Shown piece after piece: positions 1 through 8,255 of a DNA stretch of 64,000 nucleotides (its first letter is position 1; every line of letters begins with the position of its first letter). The DNA comes from Flavobacterium sp. CS20 (GTDB taxonomy: Bacteria; Bacteroidota; Bacteroidia; Flavobacteriales; Flavobacteriaceae), in assembly GCF_018080005.1 (NCBI RefSeq), contig NZ_CP073015.1:868001-932000 (forward strand), read 5' to 3'. The translations under genes and the position numbers were made by a program. Below the pieces are notes generated by a model. The model made no database searches. It worked only from the letters and a program-made list of their open reading frames with translations, and was not told where the DNA came from.

Positions 1-417
1 ATTGTCAAGTGTTTTGAGATAATCTTTTATGGTTTTTAAGAAGCTTCTTATGGTCCAAATCGTAAACACAACTAAAAATATTTGAACAATCTTGCTTACC
101 ACATTTTCAAAAACAGGAAAATCTATATATAATTCGTCTGTAAAAGCAGATATAATGTAAAAAACAAGAAGATTTGATAGGTTGACAAAAGTTTTATTTT
201 GAACCAACAAATCATCAAAATGGGTTTTAGATTTTTTGGCAAATCTATTGACCAAATTTAAACCAACGCCTCTCAAAATTCTATATAATAAATACGATAG
301 AATGACAAGGATGATAGTATTTACTAAAGCATTTAAAATCAGTAGGTATGTATCATTAAAATCTGTATTAGATTTTATTATATCATAAACAAAATGAATA
401 GGCGTTTGCGGTTTCAT
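1..417 (-). CDS. MscS-type mechanosensitive channel, N-terminal part (cut by window edge)
   Basis: I translated the minus strand from an ATG at 417; the frame stays open to base 1, giving 139 residues. It starts MKPQTPIHFVYDI, then has a membrane helix (LILNALVNTIILVILSYLL), a basic loop with KSKTHFDDLL, and two further hydrophobic segments ending near FLKTIKDYLKTLDN. The pattern of helix, 'FDDLL' amphipathic loop and paired helices is typical of the N-terminal transmembrane part of large MscS-family (YbdG-like) channels, which release solutes on hypo-osmotic shock. The beta domain and pore helix would lie to the left of the window, so the assignment rests on the N-terminus only. Confidence 0.6.
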   Translation of the reverse strand, partial: MKPQTPIHFVYDIIKSNTDFNDTYLLILNALVNTIILVILSYLLYRILRGVGLNLVNRFAKKSKTHFDDLLVQNKTFVNLSNLLVFYIISAFTDELYIDFPVFENVVSKIVQIFLVVFTIWTIRSFLKTIKDYLKTLDN

Positions 418-475
418 ATGAAAGACATTTTGAATTCAAATATAAATTAATAAAATCGTTATTCAATATTTTATT

Positions 476-834
476 ATGCTTAAGAATTTACTAAGTTTAA
501 AAATCATTCTGTTTTTAATTGTTGTATTTCTGGTAGCATTTCTCATTTTTAAAGATTTTATTTTAGGAAATGAACAAGAAGAATACCACTATAAATTAAC
601 CAGAATTTATGCCATCATCATTAATTCATCATCCTAACAATAAAGATTTTTACATACTCGACGGCTGGCATATGAGATTACTCATTTTAGATTCTACATT
701 AAAACCTAAAACCATTTGCAACCTCAATGATGCAGAATTAACACAAGCAATTTTATAAAGACAAACACTTTATATCAACAGAATCCAATCAAGGCGTTAC
801 ACCACATATTTATGAGATTGAACTTAATCAATAG
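476..834 (+). pseudogene. decayed small membrane protein gene
   Basis: An ATG at 476 opens a 53-residue frame with one strong membrane helix (KIILFLIVVFLVAFLIF) that stops at 635. The coding signal continues in other frames: NNKDFYILDGWHMRLLILD and then ESNQGVTPHIYEIELNQ, ending at a TAG at 832-834. Rejoined with two frame changes it would give a single-pass protein of about 118 residues with an extracytoplasmic tail. I do not recognise the family. The frameshifts may be true decay or sequencing errors. Confidence 0.45.
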
Positions 835-891
835 CTTGGTTTTATCAGTTTTACAATTGCGTTTTGGTTTAAGTTAATAAATCAAAAAAAA

Positions 892-1374
892 TTAATTTTC
901 ATTTACTTGTTCAAGTATATAAAAAATTAATTTCTTACTAATCCATACATTTTTATTAGTTAATTCGAAAAGTATAGGTTTTATTTCCTCAATAATCCCA
1001 TTTTTTTTGGCTTTAATTAAAACACCAATGGTTCCAGTTACTTTTAATTTTGAATGCATAGCGTGATATCTACCAAGTTTTTCATCGATAATAATCAAAT
1101 TTGCGTCCAATTCTGTTGCAAGTATTATTGTTTCAGCTTCACCAGCGTCTAAATCAAGAAAAAAAATTAAGTGCTGTTTTATCCTTTATATCAACAATTT
1201 CTATCCAATCGATTTTGGATAAATCTTGATAGTATGCTTTATCTTTTCAGCTTCAATCTCTTGATATACAGCATTTGGTATAATCACTTTAGTATATAAT
1301 TGTTTTAAAATATCTAAAAGTGATAATTTTAGTAGTGAAATTATAGGCGTTGTATTTGAAACAACTTTATGCAT
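892..1374 (-). pseudogene. DUF3368 PIN-like toxin, two frameshifts
   Basis: The N-terminal half (VVSNTTPIISLLKLSLLDIL, then a VIIPNAVYQEI segment) and the C-terminal half (GEAETIILATELDANLIIIDEKLGR, then VTGTIGVLIKAKK and WISKKL) are the conserved parts of the DUF3368 family of PIN-fold VapC-like nucleases. The Asp of SNTTP-like and DEK segments are the usual metal-ligand regions. The frame breaks near 1240-1250 and again in an eight-base A run at 1159-1166. Both can be repaired by single-base changes. The start overlaps the upstream UPF0175 gene by 8 nt, the usual translational coupling of an antitoxin-toxin pair. Confidence 0.75.
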
Positions 1375-1624
1375 TTGAAATATCATCTCTTAAATTGTCA
1401 TAGTCATATTGACTAAAAAGAGAAACTTTATATTTTGATAATAATTCAATAAAATCTATTCTGCTTATTCCTAATACATTGGTGGCTGTACCAGACGATA
1501 TTTTCCCCAACCCAAATAGTTTTACCAAAGAACTGATTTTTATTTCATTCTCAAAATCTTTATCACTCAATTTTAAAGAATGGGCTAAAGATTTAGGATA
1601 TTCTATTTTTATCATACCATCCAT
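1367..1624 (-). CDS. UPF0175 family antitoxin
   Basis: This 85-residue protein has the UPF0175 layout: a short N-terminal strand (MIKIEYPKSLAHSLKLSDKDFENEIK), then LVKLFGLGKISSGTATNVLGISRIDFIELLSKYKVS, a helix-turn-helix-like core, and an acidic tail DNLRDDISNA. Members are commonly encoded just upstream of DUF3368 PIN toxins, as here, and are inferred to be DNA-binding antitoxins that repress the pair. The start could be M1 or M4 (MIKIEY). The partner toxin is frameshifted, so the pair is probably not functional unless the reads are wrong. Confidence 0.75.
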   Translation of the reverse strand: MDGMIKIEYPKSLAHSLKLSDKDFENEIKISSLVKLFGLGKISSGTATNVLGISRIDFIELLSKYKVSLFSQYDYDNLRDDISNA

Positions 1625-1657
1625 AACTCTTTTTAAACAAAAATACTAAATTTAAAT

Positions 1658-2769
1658 TATTAACATAGCGGTAATATATAGTAATATTTCTTATAATAGC
1701 CACATGGAAAAAACAGACTTTAGAAAACTTACAAGTTCAGAACGTTACCAGTTTAGAAAACGTGCAGTAACTTTAGTAAAATCAGGAAAAAAACAAAAAG
1801 AGATCGCTTCATTATTTGGAGTCAGACCAGCAACAGTTAGCAGTTGGATGAAATCTTATAAGCTTGACGGCAATAAAGCTTTAAAGGAAAATACCAGAGG
1901 TGTTAAATCCGAAGACAAAAAATTGCTTTCTACGGCTCAAGAAAAAGAGATACAAAAGATGATAATAGATGTTATGCCAGATCAATTGAAATTAGACTAT
2001 GCTTTATGGACAAGAAAAGCCGTTAAAGAACTTGTTGAAAGAGAATTTGGGGTTGTTTTAGCTGTCAATACAATGGGAGATTACTTGAGGTCATGGGGAT
2101 TCACGCCCCAAAAACCAAAGAAACGAGCCTATGAACAATGTCATAAGAAAGTTCAAAAGTGGCTAGATGAGGAATATCCTGCAATTAAAGAACGAGCAAA
2201 GAAAGAATCTGCTGAAATTCAATGGGGAGACGAAACTGGTGTAAGGAACTCAAATCAGCACGGTCGTTCTTACGCACCTAAAGGTAAAACCCCTGTTAAA
2301 AAACACAAAGCTCAGCGCTTTTCAGTCAATATGTTTTCAACTGTAACAAATCAAGGTCAAGTCAGGTTTATGCTATATACAGGAAGTATGAACGCTGATA
2401 GGTGCATTGAATTCATGTCAAAACTCATTGAAAATAAAGAACAAAAGGTGTATTTGATTTTAGATAATCTAAGGGTGTATCATAGTAAAATTGTAAAACA
2501 ATGGGCGGAGGAGAATAAAGAAAAGATAGAACTCTTTTACTTACCTTCTTATTCTCCAGAGAAAAATCCTGATGAATATTTAAACTGTGATTTAAAATAT
2601 GGCTTGTCTGAAAAACCTGCTCCTAAAAATCAGAAACAACTACAAGATAATATAGAAAACCATATGAATATGCTATCTCAAAATAGTGAAAGAGTAAAGA
2701 AGTATTTTCATCATCATGACATCAAATATCTTGCATAAAAAATTACGGTATATAGCCGTCAGGTTAATA
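1658..2769 (+). mobile_element. IS630-family insertion sequence
   Basis: A DDE transposase gene is bracketed by imperfect terminal inverted repeats of about 28 bp: TATTAACATAGCGGTAATAT at the left and its near complement ending at 2769 (…CCGTCAGGTTAATA). The outermost TA on each side fits the TA target duplication of IS630 elements. Length is about 1.1 kb, normal for the family. Confidence 0.65.
1704..2738 (+). CDS. IS630 family transposase
   Basis: A 344-residue transposase. The N-terminus has an HTH (KQKEIASLFGVRPATVSSWMKSY, about residues 29-52) followed by a winged-helix-like region (YALWTRKAVKELVEREFGVVLAVNTMGDYLRSWG). The catalytic part carries WGDETG (first Asp), LILDNLRVYHSK (second Asp) and PSYSPEKNPDEYLN (Glu), the DD(34/35)E spacing of IS630/Tc1. 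It catalyses cut-and-paste transposition into TA. The frame is intact and no truncation is seen, so this copy could be active. Confidence 0.92.
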   Translation: MEKTDFRKLTSSERYQFRKRAVTLVKSGKKQKEIASLFGVRPATVSSWMKSYKLDGNKALKENTRGVKSEDKKLLSTAQEKEIQKMIIDVMPDQLKLDYALWTRKAVKELVEREFGVVLAVNTMGDYLRSWGFTPQKPKKRAYEQCHKKVQKWLDEEYPAIKERAKKESAEIQWGDETGVRNSNQHGRSYAPKGKTPVKKHKAQRFSVNMFSTVTNQGQVRFMLYTGSMNADRCIEFMSKLIENKEQKVYLILDNLRVYHSKIVKQWAEENKEKIELFYLPSYSPEKNPDEYLNCDLKYGLSEKPAPKNQKQLQDNIENHMNMLSQNSERVKKYFHHHDIKYLA

Positions 2770-3032
2770 ATGGAATATTTTTTAGAAATTGAGACATAAA
2801 ATTCGAAATCAAGTAGAATTTGTGTTTTACTAAAACCCTTAATTCCCTTAACTTAATTCTTAATGGTTTTCCTAAAAAATAAAGTATAGATAATTTTAAG
2901 CAACCTTAGCAAAACAATTGCGAACCAAGAGATTAAAATAACACGCAACACAAAGAAGGTTAAACCTTTTTTAAATCAAGGTTGAGTTAAAACATAAATT
3001 TTACTTTTGGGATAACAAAAAACACAAAAATT

Positions 3033-3743
3033 ATGAAAGGAAAAGTAGCATTTATAACAGGTGGTTCAAAAGGAATTGGTTACGGCATAGCCGAAAGTCT
3101 TGCACAAGAAGGCGTTCACAGTGTGTTAACCAGTAGAAGCCAGGCCAATGCAGACCAAGTCGCCAAAGAAATTTCTTCAAAATACAACGTCAAATGTCTT
3201 GGCATAGAAGCCGATGTTCGCGATTACAAAGCCGTAAAATCTGCAGTTGACCAAGCTGAAAACGACTTTGGGCAAATTGATTACGTCATCGCCAACGCTG
3301 GCTTGGGTCGTTTTGGAAGCATTGAAGAACTCACAGTAGAGCAGTGGCAAGAGGTGATTGATACCAACCTAAGTGGCGTGTTTTACACCATAAAATCTTC
3401 CGTCGAAGCCCTCAAAAAGACCAAAGGCTATTTTATCAGCATTTCCAGTTTAGCAGGCGAAAACTTTTTTGCAGGCGGTGCGACTTACAACGCTAGCAAA
3501 TTTGGTGTTACTGGATTTACACAAGCCGTAATGCTCGATTTAAGACAAGAAGGTATCAAGGTCACAACCATATTGCCAGGTTCGGTTTCAACCCATTTCA
3601 ATGGCAATCAACCAGACGACAGCGACGCCTGGAAAATACAAACCGAAGATTTGGGCGAAATTGTTGTTGACCTTTTCAAGCTCAATCCCAGAACTTTACC
3701 CAGCAAAATTGAAGTCAGACCTACACAACCGCCAAAAAAATAA
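3033..3743 (+). CDS. short-chain dehydrogenase/reductase (SDR)
   Basis: The 236-residue protein is a classical SDR. It has the NAD(P)-binding TGGSKGIG (residues 9-16), an acidic DVRD after strand 4, IANAGLG in the NNAG position, and the catalytic Ser in SISSLAG with YNASK (Tyr and Lys). It would oxidise or reduce a hydroxyl or keto group using NAD(P)H; the SR dipeptide after beta-2 favours NADP. The substrate cannot be told. It is monocistronic and lies just outside the end of the cassette array. Confidence 0.9.
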   Translation: MKGKVAFITGGSKGIGYGIAESLAQEGVHSVLTSRSQANADQVAKEISSKYNVKCLGIEADVRDYKAVKSAVDQAENDFGQIDYVIANAGLGRFGSIEELTVEQWQEVIDTNLSGVFYTIKSSVEALKKTKGYFISISSLAGENFFAGGATYNASKFGVTGFTQAVMLDLRQEGIKVTTILPGSVSTHFNGNQPDDSDAWKIQTEDLGEIVVDLFKLNPRTLPSKIEVRPTQPPKK

Positions 3744-3795
3744 AAATATATTTTAACAATTTTGACCATGTCTTGACAACGCTTTGCGTTCGAAT

Positions 3796-3930
3796 TTAGT
3801 TAACCAATGTTTCTTTTATAACACTCTTGCAATTCGCTATTTCAGCTTTCGTTAATCGGTCAAATTTTCTTAGAATACGAGTTTTGTCAATTGTTCGAAT
3901 TTGGTCAATCGCAATCATTCCGTTTTTTCT
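3796..3930 (-). pseudogene. MazF/PemK toxin C-terminal fragment
   Basis: The minus strand reads KNGMIAIDQIRTIDKTRI, a short linker, then LTKAEIANCKSVIKETLVN and a stop at 3796. This is the conserved C-terminal third of the MazF/PemK mRNA interferase family (the IDQIRTVDKxRL block). The 5' part is absent, and the fragment begins exactly where a 130-bp miniature element ends at 3933, so insertion and deletion there removed the N-terminus. It is probably inert. Confidence 0.7.
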
Positions 3931-3932
3931 TT

Positions 3933-4062
3933 TCTGACTAACGTAAAATTATATCACTATAAATCAGTTATTTATATTTTATTCAACATTTCAATTTTCA
4001 ATCCAAATTCACTCATTTTTCGTTAGCCGAGGGACTAAAGTTTCTATGAGTCTATGAGGGAT
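3933..4062 (-). repeat. 130-bp IS110-related miniature element, copy 1 (tandem)
   Basis: Read on the minus strand it begins ATCCCTCATAGACTCATAGA and ends TTTTACGTTAGTCAGA or a close variant. It lies directly downstream of copy 2, whose right end GTTAGTCAGA supplies the GTT core used as the insertion point. The right ~30 bp (from ACAGTAA of related copies to GTTAGTCAGA) matches the right end of the IS110 copies at 10548 and 19020. There is no ORF. Inside is an inverted repeat of the CTGACTAACGTAAAA end (the GTTAGCCGAG block). Confidence 0.7.
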
Positions 4063-4193
4063 TCTGACTAACGTAAAATTATATTACTATAAATCAGTTG
4101 TTTATATTTTATTCAACATTTCAATTTTCAATCCAAATTTACTCAATTTTACGTTAGCCGAGGGACTAAAGTTTCTATGAGTCTATGAGGGAT
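4063..4193 (-). repeat. 130-bp IS110-related miniature element, copy 2
   Basis: It is nearly identical to the adjacent copy 1 (3933-4062). On the minus strand its left end follows GTTGCCAGTA, the 3' core of the attC-like site at 4196-4397, so it sits exactly 10 nt after the G of the core. The same distance is seen for both IS110 copies and for the copy at 62721. Confidence 0.7.
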
Positions 4194-4195
4194 TA

Positions 4196-4397
4196 CTGGC
4201 AACGGTCTTGTATATGGCTCGTAGCGTGCAAATTAGAAAATTATTTTCGGATTGAGCTCAAGCCAGATTTTTAAATTTTACTATTTATCTTTTTTATTGG
4301 AAATCGTCAAATTTAAAAATTTGGCGACTTTCCAAATATACCTTAACTTTGATTTAGCAACTAACTAGCTATGAGATATATACGTTGTTAGCAAAAG
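4196..4397 (-). other. attC-like cassette recombination site
   Basis: On the minus strand the site begins TTTTGCTAACAACGTATATA and ends TATACAAGACCGTTGCCAG. The arms are imperfectly complementary with an unpaired centre. The 5' box TTTTGCTAAC is the perfect complement of GTTAGCAAAA, the first bases of the cassette it closes (beginning at 5684). That relation is expected only if the cassette once circularised. Confidence 0.65.
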
Positions 4398-4727
4398 TTA
4401 TTTACACACTAATTTTTTCTTTTGTTCAAGATAAAATGTTCCAAAACCAAAAAAACCAAAAATAAGGTTTAGGATTGATAAGGTTTGATCGTAGCTATTT
4501 ATCCAAAGTAAATTTATTATCGAAAACAAAATATATAATAAGAACGGAAAAAATAAAAAATCCTTTTTCACTATAAAATTTTTATTTACTGGATAAAGAA
4601 AAACACCTAAAAAAGTAAGACTTAAAGTTATTAGATAAAATGAAAAATTATCAAGTGCCAAAAACAATAAGCTAACAAATACGGTCATTAAACCAATTAA
4701 AAATAATGTAAAAATTATCTTTTTCAT
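4398..4727 (-). CDS. small four-helix membrane protein, candidate immunity protein
   Basis: A 109-residue protein with about four hydrophobic segments (IIFTLFLIGLMTVFVSLLFL, FYLITLSLTFLGVFLY, FFPFLLYILFSIINLLW, ILNLIFGFFGFGTFYL) and a short basic tail KKKLVCK. I do not recognise a named family. It is the second gene of a two-gene cassette behind a lipoprotein with a bacteriocin-like tail, separated from it by a perfect hairpin. By analogy with toxin-immunity pairs it may protect the producer; this is inference from position and topology only. Confidence 0.6.
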   Translation of the reverse strand: MKKIIFTLFLIGLMTVFVSLLFLALDNFSFYLITLSLTFLGVFLYPVNKNFIVKKDFLFFPFLLYILFSIINLLWINSYDQTLSILNLIFGFFGFGTFYLEQKKKLVCK

Positions 4728-4745
4728 AATAATAATAATAAAATT

Positions 4746-4773
4746 AAAGGATGCTGTTGTACAACAGCATCCT
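4746..4773 (-). terminator. intergenic hairpin between lipoprotein and membrane protein genes
   Basis: AAGGATGCTGTTGTACAACA and its mirror form a perfect palindrome of about 13 bp per arm, 11 bp downstream of the lipoprotein stop. On the minus strand it is followed by TTTAATTTT. It may be a leaky terminator that sets the ratio of the two genes, or an mRNA 3' stabiliser. Confidence 0.55.
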
Positions 4774-4784
4774 TAATTAAACAA

Positions 4785-5513
4785 TTACTCTTCGCAATCT
4801 TCATTTACAGCTATCGACACAACTGCACCTTGAACAATAGACCAAAGTGGACCACCGAACAAACCTGTTGCAAGACCTACCGCATCAGTCGCAATTACTC
4901 CAGAACTGCAAGATATTTTCATTCCCGAAGAACGATTACTCCATAGCTCATTTGATGCAATCAAAACTTCTTTATATGTATTTAAAAGTTCTATTTCATC
5001 TTTACTTTCCGTATTGTAGGATTGAATTGAACTTAATTTATTTTGAATAGTACTATCGTCCAACGTTTGATTTTTTATAAATTCAGAGAATTTGACTGAA
5101 ACATTTTTATCTTTTGTAATCTTTGAAAAAGCCTTATCTATAATTTGCTCTAAACGTCTTTGATTAATTGAAGTATCATTATAGGCATCTCTCAAGAAAT
5201 TATATTCTTCTGAAATTTCAAATTCTGTCATTAAACTCGGATAATGTTCAGACATTAAATCAATAACAGACTGCTCGATTTCTTTGACGGTTTTTTTATC
5301 ACCATTGCCATTATTGAGATATAAATTGACAGCAATGTTGTGATACTCTCCAATCTGTTTAGCATCCAAATTTTTATTCAAGGATTGTTTAAACTCTAAT
5401 TCTGATTTATCGATTGTAGAAGTCTCTGATAAATCATCTTTACTACAAGAGATTAAGGAAGTGAAGAATAAAAATAAAATAAAGTTTAAAATTGAAAATT
5501 TAAAAGTTTTCAT
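4785..5513 (-). CDS. lipoprotein with Cys-bracketed hydrophobic C-terminal tail (bacteriocin-like)
   Basis: The 242-residue protein has a lipoprotein signal with lipobox LISC (Cys about residue 23). A charged, mostly helical middle follows. The tail, from about residue 200, changes character: ISCSSGVIATDAVGLATG, then a Gly/Ala-rich stretch GLFGGPLWSIVQGAVVSIAV and a closing NEDCEE. Two Cys therefore flank a hydrophobic glycine-rich segment, as in the tail of the protein at 18113. The layout resembles SdpC-type precursors, in which a membrane-active C-terminal peptide is released from an exported pro-protein. The function is inferred; no family was recognised. It is the first gene of the cassette. 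Confidence 0.6.
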   Translation of the reverse strand: MKTFKFSILNFILFLFFTSLISCSKDDLSETSTIDKSELEFKQSLNKNLDAKQIGEYHNIAVNLYLNNGNGDKKTVKEIEQSVIDLMSEHYPSLMTEFEISEEYNFLRDAYNDTSINQRRLEQIIDKAFSKITKDKNVSVKFSEFIKNQTLDDSTIQNKLSSIQSYNTESKDEIELLNTYKEVLIASNELWSNRSSGMKISCSSGVIATDAVGLATGLFGGPLWSIVQGAVVSIAVNEDCEE

Positions 5514-5677
5514 AACAAAAAAATTTAAGTTAATAATTAAAAAAATATTTTATGATTTTTGGATATAGTGGCTGGTCAGACCTAATTTAACCTATTGAAT
5601 ATTTAAACAGAATTAGCAACTGAAATGCCAAAACAATACTATGTGTCAAAATGGCAGAATGAAGTTTTTTTCTAATT

Positions 5678-5817
5678 TTTGCTAACGTTCTCGCATATCG
5701 CTTCGTTGCGGGAAAATTAGTAATTATTTTTCAATTTTATAATTTAACTTCCAGAAAATCCAAAAACCCTGATTTCAGACAAAACGCCGCAATGAGCGAT
5801 ATGCAATGTTGGCAAAA
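5678..5817 (-). other. attC-like cassette recombination site
   Basis: The minus strand runs from TTTTGCCAACATTGCATATC to CGATATGCGAGAACGTTAGC. Arms ATTGCATATCGCT…/…AGCGATATGCG pair with small offsets, and AACGTT marks the 3' core (G|TTAGC). The 5' box TTTTGCCAAC would require a cassette beginning GTTGGCAAAA, but the next core found upstream (12240) reads GTTGTGGTTA, so one boundary seems to have been lost. A group II intron lies 3 nt beyond the 5' box. Confidence 0.6.
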
Positions 5818-5820
5818 GTA

Positions 5821-7813
5821 GTGTGTCCTGCGTTACTTGGGGATACAAGATAGTGATTAAGTTCATTGAAAACAAGTAACATAACTGTAATTGAGATGAG
5901 AGTCTCATTGGTATTTAGAAACGACCCTGGCATTTGTTTCAGGTGGATTCACGTAAAGAGCACGATGAGGATTGGTCTCTCGGCTGGGAGTGATTAGGCA
6001 CACCAGTCAAACCGCCTTATGGGGCTTTCCTTTCACGGGTTGGTCTTGAGCGATAAGGTTAAATGCACTACCTGTGTTGTTTTCAGAGTAGTTTGCTATG
6101 GTAGGAGTAAAGAAGCTGAAAGAGACGAGATTGAACCCTTGTAGAAGTGTCGTAAACAACTTTAGTATTGTCAAAATCGAGGGATGGGCGGTCTTGCGAG
6201 AACAGAACTTGACATGATACCTATTTCTGGTCAAGTGGCAATCGGCATAAAGAGGGCAGGAGCTTTGCTTACGGCTCAATTACGGAACAGAGAAGCTAAT
6301 TAATAGTGCAAAAATACCACAACCCCGAAGGGCAAGGTAGAAAGTAGCGATACTGTTAATTAGTGGCGGATTAGTCTGTAGTAGTGATGAAGTTTCTGTA
6401 ATGGAAATGGAGCGAAGGGACTGACTTAACAGTTTTAAATTGTATTACAACTAAAGATTTTTTTAGGATGATTTTCAAAGAGAAACAAAAGTCGCAACCG
6501 ATATTAAAGCGACAGGTATGGGATGCCTTTAAAAAGGTAAAGAGTAACAAAGGTATTTCAGGTGTTGATAATTTGTCAGCATAAGAAGTACATTCACGTC
6601 CTATGAAATACTTATATCCTGTATGGAATAGGTTAGCCGATGGTAGTTATTTTCCAGTACTGTGCGCGAGGTAGAAATACCCAAAGAAGACGGTCAGAAT
6701 CAGGAAGCTTGGCATTCCAACAGTACAAGACCGAACGGCTCAAATGGTAATAAGAGAAGAATTAGAACAGATTGTAGATAAACAGTTTAGTAAAGATTCT
6801 TTTGGCTATCGACCAAACAAATCAGCGCATCAAGCCATAAAGCAATGCAGGGAAAACTGCATGAAAATGGATTGGGTGATAGATTTGGATATCAAGAGTT
6901 TTTTTGATGAGATAGACCATGACTTAATGCTTAAAGCATTAGGACATTTTACCAAAGAAAAGCATATTCACTTGTATGTAGCACGTTGGTTAAAGGCTCC
7001 AATTCAAAAGAAAGACGGTAGTATTCATTCACGAGACAAAGGCACACCACAAGGAGGTGTCATAAGTCCATTACTGGCAAACATTTTCTTGCATGTTGTT
7101 TTTGATAAGTGGATTGAGAACAACCACCCAGAGGTAAAGTTTGAACGTTATGCTGATGATATTATCATCCATTGCGATAATTTTAAACAAGCCTTGCGGA
7201 CGTTGGAAGCGGTAAAAGCCCGATTTAAACAGTGCAAATTGCAGATAAAAGACGGCAAGAGCAATATCGTGTATTGCAAACGCAACCAAAAGAAGCATCC
7301 ACCATTTAAGGTTCATTATGTAACATTCGATTTTCTTGGATTTACATTTAAGCCAAGAATGGTAAAGGGCTATTTTGGGAACTTTCATTTGGGATTTACA
7401 CCGTCAATCAGTCGTAAACGACAGAAACGCATCAATCAAACTTTGTTTAAGATGAAACTTCATCGTATGGTTCATTTACGCCTGCCAGATTTGGCAGGCA
7501 TAATAGCAGAAAAAGTACGAGGTTGGATTAACTATTACGGCAAAGTAAGAATGAGTGAATTACATTATGTATTCCGTTTCTTGAACATGCGTCTGGCAAA
7601 ATGGGTACGCAACAAATATCGGAGATTTAGGCGTAAACACTGGTTTTTTGCCTACAAATGGTTACAGGAAACTGCAAAGCATTATCCTAATCTGTTTGTG
7701 CATTGGCAATATGGTTTTATGCCTTGACTTGTTAAGAAGAGCCGTATGATGGGAGACTATCACGTACGGTTCTGTGAGAGGTTTAGGGGTGAGATCCCCT
7801 TTACCTACTCGAC
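5821..7813 (+). mobile_element. group II intron with degenerate reverse transcriptase
   Basis: The 5' end GTGTG at 5821 fits the GUGYG consensus. Near the 3' end the block GAGCCGTATGATGGGAGACT to CACGTACGGTTC (about 7738-7774) is a typical domain V hairpin. Domain VI follows (GGTTTAGGGG…CCCCTTTACCTACTCGAC) with the AY end at 7813. The ORF lies in domain IV. The intron is inserted between the 5' box of an attC-like site and the stop codon of the SDP immunity gene, and is antisense to the cassette genes. Introns that target attC sites are known (group IIC-attC), but I cannot assign the class here. Confidence 0.8.
6468..7727 (+). pseudogene. group II intron reverse transcriptase/maturase, frameshifted
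   Basis: From 6744 a 327-residue frame is intact: the RT palm with DLDIKSFFDEIDHDLM, GTPQGGVISPLLANI and YADD, then the maturase domain X (RGWINYYGKVRMSELHYVF). The 5' part can be read from an ATG at 6468 (MIFKEKQKSQPILKRQVWDA…NKGISGVDNLSA) but has a TAA at 6582 and two frame changes around 6660-6695 before joining at KLGIPTVQDRTAQMV. The protein would bind its own intron RNA, aid splicing and reverse-transcribe it. As read, the N-terminal RT0/RT1 region cannot be made in one piece. Confidence 0.85.
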
Positions 7814-7814
7814 T

Positions 7815-8255
7815 TTAATTGTTTTTGAAGAATAATAAAGTTAATATTGGCATAGCTATTATATAAACTATTAAATACATAAAACTATCCAAAAAATCAG
7901 TTGCCTTAAATATCATATAAGAAAAAACAGTTGTAGTTATAATAGCAACTATTGATAATAATAATTGCATTTTATAGTAAGAGCGTTCCCTATTTTCATC
8001 AGTTATTTCAAAAGGATAGTTTGCAGATTGGGGATTCTTTATTAATAACCCAATCACTATTAAAATGATGAGATTAACACCAGTAGCAATCAATAAAGAA
8101 TTTTTATTACTATATGCATCAGCCTCTCCCTTAATGTTTATATGAGAGACTACTGTTTCTGGTACTTCAGAATAATTTAGAAAAAGAATTAGTGAATAAG
8201 TAATGAATACTGAAATACTTATTAAAAATAATATTTTAATTATTTTTGTAACCAT
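7815..8255 (-). CDS. SdpI-like DUF1648 membrane immunity protein
   Basis: 146 residues with four predicted helices. After helix 1 comes the DUF1648 signature VPETVVSHINIKGEADAYSNK, the loop found in SdpI, the Bacillus immunity protein that protects against the SDP toxin. It is the last gene of an SDP-type operon (toxin, SdpA-like, SdpB-like, this gene), overlapping the preceding gene by 16 nt. A group II intron begins one base past its stop. The family assignment is good; the immunity role follows from operon position. Confidence 0.75.
   Translation of the reverse strand: MVTKIIKILFLISISVFITYSLILFLNYSEVPETVVSHINIKGEADAYSNKNSLLIATGVNLIILIVIGLLIKNPQSANYPFEITDENRERSYYKMQLLLSIVAIITTTVFSYMIFKATDFLDSFMYLIVYIIAMPILTLLFFKNN

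Noticed and set aside
3933..4193. Two adjacent near-identical 130-bp units taken as a CRISPR or satellite
   Set aside because: Repeats are far too long and have no spacers; each unit has defined element ends and other single copies exist at 62001 and 62721.
6007..6279. 90-residue minus-strand frame within the group II intron
   Set aside because: It lies in structured intron RNA sequence, with no protein-like conservation.
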